The notes: a model not told the origin generated them from the sequence alone. Positions 45,043 through 54,792 are shown, counted from the first letter of the stretch. The stretch is DNA of 64,000 bases from Lacinutrix algicola (GCF_001418085.1 NZ_LIQH01000031.1:29507-93506); one strand, 5' to 3'. Numbers and translations are program-made.

Positions 45043-45879
45043 TTAATTTTCGAAGTGTAATGCAACCCAATCATTACGTTTTAACTTATTTTTTAACTTT
45101 AAGCCACTTGCGTTACATTCTTTTTCAATAGTTGGAATATCTGCTTCATAGAAACCGCTTAAAAATAAAGAGCCATTTTCGTTTAGACACTTTGCATAAG
45201 TATTAATATCGTTTAAAAGGATATTACGGTTTATGTTTGCAATTATAGTGTCGTACTTTTTATTTACTAATAAACTAGCATCTCCTTCGTAAACAGTAAT
45301 GTTTTTAGCATTATTACGTTCTGCATTTTCTATACTATTTAAGTAGCACCAATTATCTATGTCTATAGCATCTATTGGGTTTGCACCTTTCATTTCTGCT
45401 AAGATTGCTAAAACGGCTGTGCCACATCCCATATCTAAAACAGATTTTCCTTGAAAATCGTTTGCCATTATGTGCTGTATCATCATGTGTGTTGTTTCAT
45501 GATGTCCTGTACCAAAACTCATTTTTGGTTCTATAATAATATCGTATTGCGTGTCTGGTTTTTCGTGGAATGGTGCACGAACAGAGCAAAGGTTATCTAC
45601 TATAATTGGATTAAAGTTTTTCTCCCATTCACTGTTCCAGTTTACTTGTTCTATTTCATCGAAAGTGTAAGAGATTTCGAATTCGTCGCTTGTTAAAACA
45701 TAAATATCTTGTAAAATGTCTTCTCTCCATTCTTCTTTTTGAATGTATGCTGTAACACCTGTTTCAGTTTCTACAAAGCTTTCGAATCCGGCATAACCAA
45801 GTTCTGCGATTAGAATTTCGGTTGCTGGCTGTAATGGTTTTACTGTAAAATAATAACCTATATATATTGTATTTGACAT
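45043..45879 (-). CDS. prmA: Ribosomal protein L11 methyltransferase
   Basis: This 278-residue enzyme has the SAM-binding signature VLDMGCGTAVLAI near residue 146 and the PrmA-type MSFGTGHHETT and IIANINRNIL. It methylates L11 in the ribosome. It forms an operon with clpS. Confidence 0.93.
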   Translation of the reverse strand: MSNTIYIGYYFTVKPLQPATEILIAELGYAGFESFVETETGVTAYIQKEEWREDILQDIYVLTSDEFEISYTFDEIEQVNWNSEWEKNFNPIIVDNLCSVRAPFHEKPDTQYDIIIEPKMSFGTGHHETTHMMIQHIMANDFQGKSVLDMGCGTAVLAILAEMKGANPIDAIDIDNWCYLNSIENAERNNAKNITVYEGDASLLVNKKYDTIIANINRNILLNDINTYAKCLNENGSLFLSGFYEADIPTIEKECNASGLKLKNKLKRNDWVALHFEN

Positions 45880-45908
45880 TTAATAGTCTTTGTTTCTGGC
45901 AGGTAATC

Positions 45909-46001
45909 CTGCGTTAGCGGTTGTAATGGCATCCTTTTTTTGCTGCCATATATGGCAAAAAAAGATATAATGGAAAACGCGACCCTTGTGGTAACGCCCA
46001 A
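45909..46001 (-). repeat. Dispersed palindromic repeat, copy 2
   Basis: It is the same element as at 18867-18953 in opposite orientation, with identical 36-base core at 45931-45966 centred on GCCATATATGGC. The outer parts (GCGTTAGC and GTAACGCCC) are also related. It lies between prmA and tpiA. Confidence 0.8.
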
Positions 46002-46009
46002 ATTATTAA

Positions 46010-46759
46010 TTAAAATGCGTTTATTATAGCATAAAAATCTTCGGCTTTTAAGGCTGCTCCTCCAATAAGTCCTCCGTCTACGTCTGGCTTACTAAAGATC
46101 TCTTTTGCGTTTGCAGGTTTTACACTACCACCATAAAGAATGGTCATGTCTTGAGATACTTGCTCGCCATATTTGCTGTTTAATGTTTCTCTAATAAACT
46201 TGTGCATATCTTGTGCTTGCTCAGGACTTGCTGTTTCGCCAGTTCCAATTGCCCAAACGGGTTCGTAGGCTAAAACGATGTTTTTAAATACTGAAGCTTC
46301 TAAATGAAATAATGCATTTTTAATTTGATCTCCTACTATTTTTTCTTCGTTACCTGCTTTTCTATCGGCTAATTCTTCACCAAAACAAAAGATTACTCTC
46401 ATGTCGTTTTTTAAGGCAGCGTCTACTTTTTTAGCAAGTAGTTCGTCTGTTTCGTTAAAATAAGCACGACGTTCGCTATGTCCTAAAATTACAGTTTTTA
46501 CACCAACACTTTTTAGCATTGTAGCACTAATTTCTCCTGTATAAGCACCATTGTCTGCAAAATGCATGTTTTGTGCTACAACTTCTATGTTCGAGTTTTT
46601 TGTAGAGTTGAAGGCTTGAAAAAGATTTACAGATGTTGGTGCAATCATTACTTCGGCATTAGACGTTTGCTCTTGTTTTAAAAGCTCTGTAATTAATACT
46701 TCGGTTTGCGATAAATCGTTATTCATTTTCCAGTTTCCGGCTACTATATTTTTTCTCAT
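46010..46759 (-). CDS. tpiA: Triose-phosphate isomerase
   Basis: The ATG at 46759 gives MRKNIVAGNWKMNND, the usual TIM start (catalytic Lys in NWKMN). HSERRAYF (catalytic His) and AYEPVWAIGTGETAS (catalytic Glu) are present, and the end has YGGSVKPAN and GGLIGGAALK. It interconverts dihydroxyacetone phosphate and glyceraldehyde 3-phosphate. The 15 further codons back to 46804 are ignored because they overlap the permease end and lack family support. Length 249 is normal. Confidence 0.95.
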   Translation of the reverse strand: MRKNIVAGNWKMNNDLSQTEVLITELLKQEQTSNAEVMIAPTSVNLFQAFNSTKNSNIEVVAQNMHFADNGAYTGEISATMLKSVGVKTVILGHSERRAYFNETDELLAKKVDAALKNDMRVIFCFGEELADRKAGNEEKIVGDQIKNALFHLEASVFKNIVLAYEPVWAIGTGETASPEQAQDMHKFIRETLNSKYGEQVSQDMTILYGGSVKPANAKEIFSKPDVDGGLIGGAALKAEDFYAIINAF

Positions 46760-46773
46760 AATAAATGTTGTTT

Positions 46774-47850
46774 TTATTCTAGTTTTACTTTTGGATCTAA
46801 CCAAGCGTAGATAATATCTACAAAAATATTAATAATTATAAAGAGTAGGGCTATAATTAACACAGAACCCATAATTACAGGCAAATCTAATGTGTTTAAT
46901 GCGTTTACTATTTCTTTACCAAGTCCGTTCCATCCAAAAATATATTCTACAAAAACAGCTCCTGCAAGCATAGAGGCAAACCATCCAGATATAGCAGTTA
47001 CTACAGGATTTAGTGCGTTTTTAATGGCGTGTTTTTTTATAATTTGAAATTCGCTCAACCCTTTTGCTCGTGCTGTACGGATGTAATCTTGGTTAAAGAC
47101 TTCTAATAATGAATTTCGCATTAATTGAATAACTACTGCTAATGGGCGAATACCTAAAACTAAAGCGGGTAGAATTAAATTTTTAAGTTTAATGTTTACT
47201 TTTTCGCCAAAGTCGTCGAGTTCGAACAAACTACCTGTCATTTCTAAGTTGGTGTATTTATGAAGTACAAAACCAAAAAACCAAGCGAATAGAATAGCAC
47301 TAAAAAATGAAGGAATACTCATGCCAATAGTGCTAAGTATTTGTATTGCTTTGTCTAAAAAAGTGTCTTTTTTTAATGCTGAAATGATACCTAAACTTAT
47401 ACCTAAAAGTAAAGCAATGCCTATGGCTGAAATAGCTAAAACGAAAGTATTGGGTAATGTTTCGGCTAAAACGGTACTTACTTTTTTACCTTGTTTTGTA
47501 AAGGATTCTCTTAAATACGGAAACTTTAAAACGGTTGTTGTGTTACCGACAGTAAAGAGTTTTGCTTCCGAATATTTTTGAGGTCTTAAAAAGGTGTAAT
47601 CGTCTTCGGTATTAGAGTGAAACGAGATGGGAGAGAGGTCGTTTAAATAATATAGATATTGTGTGCCTACAGATTTATCGAAACCATATTTTTTTTTAAC
47701 GATGGCTAATTGCTCGCTGTCTTCGTTTTGTCCCAGCATCATTTTTGCTGGGTCTCCAGGTAAAATATTGAATAAAAAGAATATAACAGTGACTACTCCA
47801 AATAAGGTGAGTAGTGCATAGAAAGTTTTATTTATGAGGTAGCTTATCAG
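46774..47850 (-). CDS. DppB/OppB-type ABC transporter permease with non-ATG start
   Basis: From the first ATG (47742) the product lacks the family's N-terminal membrane segment. In the same frame upstream the codons read LISYLINKTFYALL and then FFLFNILPGDPAK, which is the conserved DppB N-terminus (LPGDPA). No ATG occurs there before the in-frame stop; CTG at 47850 or ATA at 47847 is the likely start. The rest has six membrane spans and ARAKGLSEFQIIKKHAIKNAL, the ATPase-coupling loop. It imports peptides or similar solutes, or acts alone in this region. The start nearly abuts the stop of the DoxX gene. Confidence 0.82.
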   Translation of the reverse strand: MISYLINKTFYALLTLFGVVTVIFFLFNILPGDPAKMMLGQNEDSEQLAIVKKKYGFDKSVGTQYLYYLNDLSPISFHSNTEDDYTFLRPQKYSEAKLFTVGNTTTVLKFPYLRESFTKQGKKVSTVLAETLPNTFVLAISAIGIALLLGISLGIISALKKDTFLDKAIQILSTIGMSIPSFFSAILFAWFFGFVLHKYTNLEMTGSLFELDDFGEKVNIKLKNLILPALVLGIRPLAVVIQLMRNSLLEVFNQDYIRTARAKGLSEFQIIKKHAIKNALNPVVTAISGWFASMLAGAVFVEYIFGWNGLGKEIVNALNTLDLPVIMGSVLIIALLFIIINIFVDIIYAWLDPKVKLE

Positions 47851-47851
47851 A

Positions 47852-49159
47852 TTATTCTTCTTTTAATGTTATTTTTATTAATTCGGTATAGTTACTTGAA
47901 GTCATTGAATTAAGTATTTTTAATTCTGAACCTTCTTTTATAACATTCATACTTTCAATTGTCTCAGGATCTAGCGCTTCAACTTCAGCTTTAGTTACTT
48001 CTTCTTCATTAACAAAGTAAGCCATATTTATTATAATAACTGGCTCAGGCTTACGCTCAACTTTAGGTAAGTCTATTTCCTCGGCATCGTTAAAATGCTC
48101 TTTTTGCATTACTGTTCCTTTCTCTAATTTTAAAATTCCAGGATTAGAACGTACTACAGTTTTTAATGCTTTTTCATCACATAAGTAAAAATCGAAATCG
48201 AAACCGTATTTTTCTTTTGCATACTGTTTGTCTTCATCTCCCGAAGATGATAAACCAATTACCGTGTAACCGTTTTCAATAGCTTTATCGGTAACTTTTT
48301 TAATGTTTTTTAAGCCTTGCTCGTTGGCCTTTTCAAGATTGTAAGCGACTACCATAATAAGGTGGTCTTCGGCTAAAAATTTAGTAGTAAAATCTTCATC
48401 TTCAGTTTCTATAGAAAAATCTTTAACAGGAGGATCGTAAGCTTCTACCAAAACTTTAGTTTCAACGCCTACGTATTCTCCATCTACTGTTGGGTAGCTA
48501 CCATCGGTAATATATTCTAGGTTTTCTCCACCAACATTAAAGGTCCAAGTATATTCTTGTACAGCTTTTTGAGCATCATCTGGTACAACGATACCTTCGG
48601 CAATATTTTTGCCAACAGCATAGGCTCTAAAATCCCAAGTTGGTAAATGCATTAATACGTGATAACCAAACCATAAACTACCAATAAAACCTAATAGTGC
48701 TAAAATAGTTGTTGGAAATTTACCAAATAGTGGTTTTATATATTTTATTCCAGCAACTAAAACAAGTATAAGAATAAGTAGAATTAAATCTTTAGTAAAA
48801 CTTTCCCATGGTTTTAAAGGAAGGAAATCGCCAAAGCAACCGCAATCTTTTACAACTTCGAAATAAGCCGCGTAGAAGGTTAGAAATGTAAAGAAAACAA
48901 TCATTGCTAAAAGCATGTAAACCGTAAATTTACGTTTGTAACCTATTAAAAGGAAAACACCTAAAACAACTTCCAATACTACTACAAATACCGAAATACC
49001 TAGAGCGTAAGGATCTAAAGACGGCAGGTTTAATACCTCTGTACTAAAATATTCTTGTAGTTTGTATGAGAAACCTAACGGGTCGTTAAGTTTTATTAAT
49101 CCTGAAAAGATGAATAATCCTCCAACTAATAGTCTGCAAATGTGTACTAAGTATTTCAT
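47852..49159 (-). CDS. DoxX/BT_3928-type membrane protein with thioredoxin-like C-terminus
   Basis: This 435-residue protein has four membrane segments in residues 1-150 with GLIKLNDPLGFSYKLQEYF, as in DoxX/MauE-like proteins, and Cys-Gly-Cys in VVKDCGCFGDFL. From about 230 a soluble thioredoxin-like region follows (AKEKYGFDFDFYLCDEKALK). It probably works in redox handling at the membrane; the exact reaction is not established. A neighbour of DUF1599 and folP in many Flavobacteria. Confidence 0.85.
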   Translation of the reverse strand: MKYLVHICRLLVGGLFIFSGLIKLNDPLGFSYKLQEYFSTEVLNLPSLDPYALGISVFVVVLEVVLGVFLLIGYKRKFTVYMLLAMIVFFTFLTFYAAYFEVVKDCGCFGDFLPLKPWESFTKDLILLILILVLVAGIKYIKPLFGKFPTTILALLGFIGSLWFGYHVLMHLPTWDFRAYAVGKNIAEGIVVPDDAQKAVQEYTWTFNVGGENLEYITDGSYPTVDGEYVGVETKVLVEAYDPPVKDFSIETEDEDFTTKFLAEDHLIMVVAYNLEKANEQGLKNIKKVTDKAIENGYTVIGLSSSGDEDKQYAKEKYGFDFDFYLCDEKALKTVVRSNPGILKLEKGTVMQKEHFNDAEEIDLPKVERKPEPVIIINMAYFVNEEEVTKAEVEALDPETIESMNVIKEGSELKILNSMTSSNYTELIKITLKEE

Positions 49160-49166
49160 AATTTTC

Positions 49167-49243
49167 TGTCATTCCAGTAAAAGCAGGAATCTATTTTAAT
49201 TATTATAGTTTATAAGTGGATTCCTGGCTACACAGGAATGACA
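49167..49243. repeat. Nested inverted repeat between DoxX and DUF1599 genes
   Basis: TGTCATTCC at 49167 pairs with GGAATGACA at 49235, and CAGGAATC at 49184 pairs with GATTCCTG at 49219. The element could form a double hairpin or be a dispersed repeat of the TCATTCC type, also seen at 13249. Confidence 0.65.
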
Positions 49244-49244
49244 A

Positions 49245-49784
49245 TTATTTTTCGTTTAAATGTATCATCGCAAAAATGGCATAATTTATCATGTCTTGAT
49301 AATTAGCGTCTATACCTTCGCTTACAATTGTTTTACCAGCATTGTCTTCAATTTGTTTAACACGTAATAATTTTTGTAAAATTAAATCGGTTAAAGAACT
49401 CACGCGCATATCTCGCCAAGCTTCACCATAATCGTGGTTTTTGTCTAGCATTAATTGTTTTGTGATGGCTACTTTTTCATCGTATAAAACGGTAGCGTCT
49501 TCTGTAGATAAATCTGGTTGCTCTACAACACCTTTTTCAAGTTGAATAAGTGCCATTAAAGAGTAATTTATAATTCCTATAAATTCACTTTGTTCGCCTT
49601 CGTCAACTTTTCTTACATCGTTTTGTTGCAAGCTCCTAATACGTTGTGCTTTTATAAAAATCTGATCTGTAAGCGATGGTAATCTTAAAATTCGCCATGC
49701 GCTTCCGTAGTCGCTCATTTTATTAATAAACAGACTGCGACATGTTTCTATTACACTATCGTATTGTTTTGAAGTATCTTGCAT
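49245..49784 (-). CDS. DUF1599 protein with two repeats
   Basis: This 179-residue protein has two copies of the DUF1599 unit: SDYGSAWRILRLPSLTDQIF and HDYGEAWRDMRVSSLTDLIL. The family is also called nucleotide modification associated domain 1; its function in bacteria is not settled. It is divergent to folP, with an 84-bp gap holding both promoters. Confidence 0.88.
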   Translation of the reverse strand: MQDTSKQYDSVIETCRSLFINKMSDYGSAWRILRLPSLTDQIFIKAQRIRSLQQNDVRKVDEGEQSEFIGIINYSLMALIQLEKGVVEQPDLSTEDATVLYDEKVAITKQLMLDKNHDYGEAWRDMRVSSLTDLILQKLLRVKQIEDNAGKTIVSEGIDANYQDMINYAIFAMIHLNEK

Positions 49785-49868
49785 ATTTTATAAACTCTAG
49801 TTGAATTTTCCGTAAATTTCGCATAAAATTGTCTAAAAGTCAAGGTTTCACATCTATAGTTTTTAAAT

Positions 49869-50720
49869 GTGATGCAAACAACAAATATAAAGGTATCAAT
49901 GACCATTAATTGCAGAGGAAAACTTATCGATTTATCTACACCAAAAGTAATGGGTATTCTTAATGTTACTCCCGATTCTTTTTATGATGGTGGCATGTAT
50001 AAAGAGGAATCAAATATTATTAATCAAGTACAGAAAATGCTTGACGATGGTGCTACTTTTATAGATATTGGTGCTTATAGTTCTAAACCAAATGCAAATG
50101 AAGTTTCTCAAGATGAAGAGCTCCAACGCATACTTCCAATTATAGAATTATTGATTAAACAATTTCCGGAAATTATTATTTCTGTAGATACGTTTCGTGC
50201 TGAAGTTGCTAAACAGTGTATTGGAAAAGGAGCTGCTTTGGTAAACGATATTTCGGCAGGACATTTAGATGAAAGAATGTTGGAAACGGTTGCTAATTTA
50301 AATGTGCCATATATTATGATGCATATGCGAGGCAACCCAAAAACTATGCAGCAACAAACCAATTACGATAATATTTTAAAAGATATTATTTTATATTTTT
50401 CTGAAAGAATAACTACTGCCAGAGCTATAGGAATTAAAGATATTATTATAGATCCAGGTTTCGGATTTGCTAAAACATTAGAGCAGAATTTCGAATTATT
50501 AAACGTTCTTGAAGGCTTTAAAATAATAAATTTGCCTCTTTTGGCTGGTATTTCTAGAAAATCTATGATTTATAAAACATTAGAAACTTCTGCAACCGAA
50601 GCTCTAAATGGAACAACAGCGTTAAATATGGTTGCCTTGCAAAAAGGAACTGCTATTTTAAGAGTTCACGATGTTAAAGAAGCAGTAGAATGTGTCACAC
50701 TTTTTAATCAACTTAAATAA
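49869..50720 (+). CDS. folP: Dihydropteroate synthase
   Basis: This 283-residue TIM-barrel enzyme has MGILNVTPDSFYDGG near residue 27, IDIGAYSSKPNA, HMRGNPKTMQ and IIDPGFGFAKT. It joins p-aminobenzoate and hydroxymethyl-dihydropterin diphosphate in folate synthesis and is the sulfonamide target. ATG at 49899 (MTINCRGKLI) is an alternative start. It directly precedes a lipoprotein gene and cdaA. Confidence 0.94.
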   Translation: MMQTTNIKVSMTINCRGKLIDLSTPKVMGILNVTPDSFYDGGMYKEESNIINQVQKMLDDGATFIDIGAYSSKPNANEVSQDEELQRILPIIELLIKQFPEIIISVDTFRAEVAKQCIGKGAALVNDISAGHLDERMLETVANLNVPYIMMHMRGNPKTMQQQTNYDNILKDIILYFSERITTARAIGIKDIIIDPGFGFAKTLEQNFELLNVLEGFKIINLPLLAGISRKSMIYKTLETSATEALNGTTALNMVALQKGTAILRVHDVKEAVECVTLFNQLK

Positions 50721-51394
50721 ATGAAAAAATTATTAATTGCTTTTTGCTTATTAGCCTTATGCGCTTGTGGAAAAGAGAAATCGGTTCTACTTCCAGAAAT
50801 TGAAAATGCTAAGATTACAGAAATCACAGATGTGTCTCCAGCTTATATTTTTTACGATGAAACCAAACCAGATAGTTTAGAATTAAATAAAGGTAATTTA
50901 ATAATCTCGACGAATTGGTTAGTAAATGTAGATAGGCGTTTAACTTTAAAACAGGTTATGCCTTCCATTATTAAGCTACAAGAGAAAAAACGAAACTCTA
51001 GTCATAAAAATGAAAGTGCTCGTAATTATTATACTTGTAACGATACAAGTATTAAAAATTTAGGGTTTCTTGATTTTACAGATGTGGTTTATCTTTTAGA
51101 TGGAAAATATAGAGAAAAAGAGATTGAAAATAATTGTAATTTTACTGTAGAGGATTTAAATAATATTATAGTTAATATTGATCTAGGGACTGATAATTTA
51201 CAGCATAAATTTAAAATTGAAGACCTTGAATCTATTCTTAAAAAAACTTTTTTGAAGGAGTTGAAAATAAAACGATTAGTTTATCTTTTAATGAAGCGTT
51301 ATCTTTTCAGGATTACATCACTTTTAAATTTAAATTATCTCAGTTAAATTTAAGGAATACAAAAAATAACAATGAAGAATATATTTTTAATTAA
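50721..51394 (+). pseudogene. Frameshifted lipoprotein gene between folP and cdaA
   Basis: The gene starts right after folP with a lipoprotein signal (LIAFCLLALCACGKEKS) and reads as a coherent product to ESILKK near 51245. The continuing frame then ends at 51347 as Leu/Lys-rich noise. In the -1 frame a coherent tail continues instead (FFEGVENKTISLSFNEALSF, then ITFKFKLSQLN) to a TAA at 51392-51394. The break lies in the A7-C-T6 tract at 51240-51253: one base seems missing. It is either a true frameshift mutation or a sequencing error in the homopolymer. A 208-residue truncated form would be made as it stands. Family not recognised. Confidence 0.7.
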
Positions 51395-51427
51395 TATATT
51401 CAATCATTCTAAAATCAATATTTACCA

Positions 51428-52219
51428 TTGGAAATTTTCGACACCATACTAAACTTCGGTATAATAGACTATATAGATGTTTTCTTAGTAGCCTTGCTTT
51501 TATATTACATTTACAGATTAGTTAGAGGTACAGTTGCTATTAATATTTTTCTTGGTATTGTGTTTATTTACTTCATCTATTTAATTGTAGAAGCGCTTAA
51601 AATGGTGTTGCTAACAAAAATTCTAGGCGGTTTTATTAGTGTTGGTTTTATAGCTTTAATTGTAGTGTTTCAACAAGAAGTTAGAAAGTTTTTATTAATG
51701 ATTGGGTCTACAAACTTCGCCTCTAAACGTGGCTTTTTAAAACATATTAAGTTTTTAAAAATGGAAGGTGTTGCTACAGGATCTACAGATATAGAAGTTA
51801 TTATTGCAGCTTGTAATAAAATGTCGACGTCTAAAACAGGAGCACTAATAGTTTTAGAGCGCGAAAATAATCTCGATTTTTTAGTAACTACAGGAGACGA
51901 GATGAATATTAAAGTTACGCAGCCAATTATAGAGAGTATTTTCTTTAAAAATAGTCCGCTTCATGATGGAGCAATAATTATAGAAAACAATATTGTAAAA
52001 GCGACACGTGTAATTTTACCTGTTAATAACGAGAAAACCATTCCGCAACGTTTTGGATTAAGACATAGAGCAGCAGTTGGTATCACAGAGCGTACAGATG
52101 CTATTGCAATAACGGTTAGTGAAGAAACCGGACAGATTTCTTGTTTTAGAAATGGAACATTTGTTGAATTTAAAGATTCTACTGAGCTAATAAAAATTAT
52201 AAAAGAGGACTTAATTTAA
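51428..52219 (+). CDS. cdaA: Diadenylate cyclase (CdaA-like) with TTG start
   Basis: This 263-residue protein has three membrane segments, then the DAC domain with SPLHDGAIII near residue 176 (DGA) and GLRHRAAVGITER (RHR). It makes c-di-AMP from two ATP, and so controls osmolyte and cell-wall balance. The frame has no suitable ATG; the TTG at 51428 (reading MEIFDTILNFGI) gives the right N-terminus. DUF3667 gene follows by 2 bp. Confidence 0.92.
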   Translation: MEIFDTILNFGIIDYIDVFLVALLLYYIYRLVRGTVAINIFLGIVFIYFIYLIVEALKMVLLTKILGGFISVGFIALIVVFQQEVRKFLLMIGSTNFASKRGFLKHIKFLKMEGVATGSTDIEVIIAACNKMSTSKTGALIVLERENNLDFLVTTGDEMNIKVTQPIIESIFFKNSPLHDGAIIIENNIVKATRVILPVNNEKTIPQRFGLRHRAAVGITERTDAIAITVSEETGQISCFRNGTFVEFKDSTELIKIIKEDLI

Positions 52220-52221
52220 AT

Positions 52222-53022
52222 ATGGTTTGTAAAAATTGTAAACGATTATTGCCACAACAAATTAACTTTTGTAATGGTTGTGGAGCAAAAGTGATTAAAA
52301 ATAGATTAACAATGCGTAACCTGTTTGAGGATTTTGCATACCGTTACTTAAATTACGATAATCAATTTTTAAGAACTTTCCTTAATTTATTTACAAAACC
52401 AGAAAAAGTAATTGGCAGCTATATTAATGGAACGCGTAAAAAATACGTTAATGTTATTAGCTATTTTACAATTGCATTAACCATATTTGGATTACAACTT
52501 TTTATTATGAATCTCTTTTTTAAGGATGCTTTAGATATGTCTTCTTTTAATAAGCAGATGTCTTTAAATATGAAAGATCCTGAGGATTTTGTTAAAACAC
52601 AAGCAGAGATTCAATCAGTAATAAGTAATTATCAGAGTTTAATTTATGTAATAACAACTCCAATTACAGCTTTTATAACATGGCTAGTTTTCTACATAAC
52701 AAATAAAAGAACATATAATTATACAGAGCATATTGTTGTTAACTTATATTATTCGGCTCAGGTAATAATTATAACAGCTTTATCCACATTATTACTTATG
52801 GTTTGTGGGCTTAATTTTTTTACTATCAGCTTTATTTTTTCGTTTCTTTCTTTTGTTTATTTAGGTTATATTTTTAAAAGAATGTATGGTTTAACACTAG
52901 GAGATACTATAGTAAAAACACTTCTGTTTATAGTGCTATATGGGCTAATGGCGATAACTCTTGTAATTATAGGAGTCGTTTTTGCATTAGTTTTAACAAA
53001 AGGTTTCGGAATTAAGTTTTAA
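52222..53022 (+). CDS. DUF3667 zinc-ribbon membrane protein
   Basis: This 266-residue protein starts with a zinc ribbon (CKNCKRLLPQQINFCNGCG). Then come FLRTFLNLFTKPEKVIGSYI, the DUF3667 signature, and about five membrane spans. Function unknown. It is 2 bp after cdaA and convergent with the ABC exporter gene, 3 bp away. Confidence 0.85.
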   Translation: MVCKNCKRLLPQQINFCNGCGAKVIKNRLTMRNLFEDFAYRYLNYDNQFLRTFLNLFTKPEKVIGSYINGTRKKYVNVISYFTIALTIFGLQLFIMNLFFKDALDMSSFNKQMSLNMKDPEDFVKTQAEIQSVISNYQSLIYVITTPITAFITWLVFYITNKRTYNYTEHIVVNLYYSAQVIIITALSTLLLMVCGLNFFTISFIFSFLSFVYLGYIFKRMYGLTLGDTIVKTLLFIVLYGLMAITLVIIGVVFALVLTKGFGIKF

Positions 53023-53025
53023 TAA

Positions 53026-54792
53026 CTAAGCCACATCAGCCTTCAAAAACTGAACCTCATACAAGTTTCTATAATAACCATCTTTAACTTTAAGTAACTC
53101 TTCGTGAGTACCTTGTTCTACAATTTCTCCAGCATCCATTACTATAATCTTATCGGCTTTCTGTATTGTTGCTAATCTGTGAGCAATTACAATAGAAGTT
53201 CTGCCTTTGGTAATTTTATCTGTAGCATTTTGTATTAATTGCTCAGAATACGAATCTACCGAGGAGGTTGCTTCATCTAAAATTAGAATACTTGGATTGG
53301 TAACATAAGCTCTCAAAAAAGAAATTAATTGTCTTTGCCCAGAACTTAACATTGCACCACGTTCTTTTACATTATAATTGTAACCATTTGGTAAGCTAGA
53401 AATAAAATCGTGTATACCAATATCTTTAGCAGCTTGTATTACTTGTGCTTCAGTAATATCTGGATGATTTAAAGATATGTTAGACATAATAGTATCTGCA
53501 AACAAAAACACATCTTGTAATACTACAGCAATTTGGCTTCTTAACGAAGCTAAAGTTACTGTTTTAATATCTATATTATCTACTAAAATTTCACCACTAT
53601 TAATTTCGTAAAACCTGTTCAATAAGTTTATTATTGTAGATTTCCCTGCTCCAGTTGAACCTACAATAGCAACAGTTTCTCCTGCTTTTACATTTAGAGA
53701 AATACCTTTTAATACTTCTTCATTTTCAACATAGCTAAAATGAACATCTTTAAAATTAATAGCACCTTTAAAGTTTGAGGCTTCTATAGTTCCAGTATCA
53801 TCAATTTGCGATGTAGTATCAATAATTTTAAATACACGCTTAGCAGCTACCATTCCCATTTGCAGTGTGTTAAACTTGTCGGCAATTTGTCTTAATGGTC
53901 TAAACAGTTGAGGAATCATCATAATAAACATAAACAACTCACCAGAAGTTGCTGTACTACTAACAACAACCATTAAACCTCCAAAATAAACTATCAGTCC
54001 CGAAGTAATACCCGAAAGAAAATCGGCAATTGGAAAGAAAATTGAGTTATACCATATCGTCTTTAACCATCCTTTTTTATGGCGCTCATTAATAGCTTTA
54101 AAGTTTTTATTTTCGGTTTCTTCTCTGGTAAATAATTGTAAAATTTTCATTCCTGTAACACGTTCTTGCACAAACGAATTAAGGTTAGAAACTTCTGTTC
54201 TTACCTCTTCAAATGCTTTTTTCATATAACGCTGAAAAATCTTTGTAGCATACAAGACAATAGGCATGGTCACAAATACAATTAAGCTAAGCTTAAAATT
54301 GGTGTACATCATGAAAACAGAAATAACAAGCATAACCATTAAATCACGCATAATCATAAATAAACCTTGTCCAAAAATATCAGCAATACGCTCCATGTCT
54401 GTAACAGCACGCGTTATTAACATTCCAACCGAAGAATTATCATAATACTTCATCTTGAATTTTAGCATGTGATTAAACAGTAAAACTCTAACATCTTGCA
54501 CTATATTCTGCCCAAGCCAAGCGGCATAAAACTGAAAGAAAAACTGAAAAACGGTTTGGATAAGAAGTAACGAAATCATTAAAATAATATAAAACAAGAA
54601 ACCTTCTTCTTGCATTGTTTTTATATGATCGTCTATTACTATCTGTAATAATTTAGGAGTAGCAATACTTAAACCTGCTATAATTAAAACAGATAAAAGT
54701 ACACCGTAAAAAATAGTTTTGTACGGTTTTGTGTATTCAAACAAGCGTTTGAATAATGTAATGTCGAATATGTTTTCTTTTTTATTACTCAA
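53026..54792 (-). CDS. ABC exporter with fused membrane and ATPase domains (MsbA-like)
   Basis: This 588-residue half-transporter has six membrane spans in residues 20-310 and an ATPase from about 340: GSTGAGKSTIINLL (Walker A), MLSSGQRQLISF (signature, with SSGQ rather than SGGQ), ILILDEATSSVD (Walker B) and the switch His in AHRL. It probably exports lipid or drug substrates as a homodimer. The start overlaps the truA stop by 8 bp. Confidence 0.9.
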   Translation of the reverse strand: MSNKKENIFDITLFKRLFEYTKPYKTIFYGVLLSVLIIAGLSIATPKLLQIVIDDHIKTMQEEGFLFYIILMISLLLIQTVFQFFFQFYAAWLGQNIVQDVRVLLFNHMLKFKMKYYDNSSVGMLITRAVTDMERIADIFGQGLFMIMRDLMVMLVISVFMMYTNFKLSLIVFVTMPIVLYATKIFQRYMKKAFEEVRTEVSNLNSFVQERVTGMKILQLFTREETENKNFKAINERHKKGWLKTIWYNSIFFPIADFLSGITSGLIVYFGGLMVVVSSTATSGELFMFIMMIPQLFRPLRQIADKFNTLQMGMVAAKRVFKIIDTTSQIDDTGTIEASNFKGAINFKDVHFSYVENEEVLKGISLNVKAGETVAIVGSTGAGKSTIINLLNRFYEINSGEILVDNIDIKTVTLASLRSQIAVVLQDVFLFADTIMSNISLNHPDITEAQVIQAAKDIGIHDFISSLPNGYNYNVKERGAMLSSGQRQLISFLRAYVTNPSILILDEATSSVDSYSEQLIQNATDKITKGRTSIVIAHRLATIQKADKIIVMDAGEIVEQGTHEELLKVKDGYYRNLYEVQFLKADVA

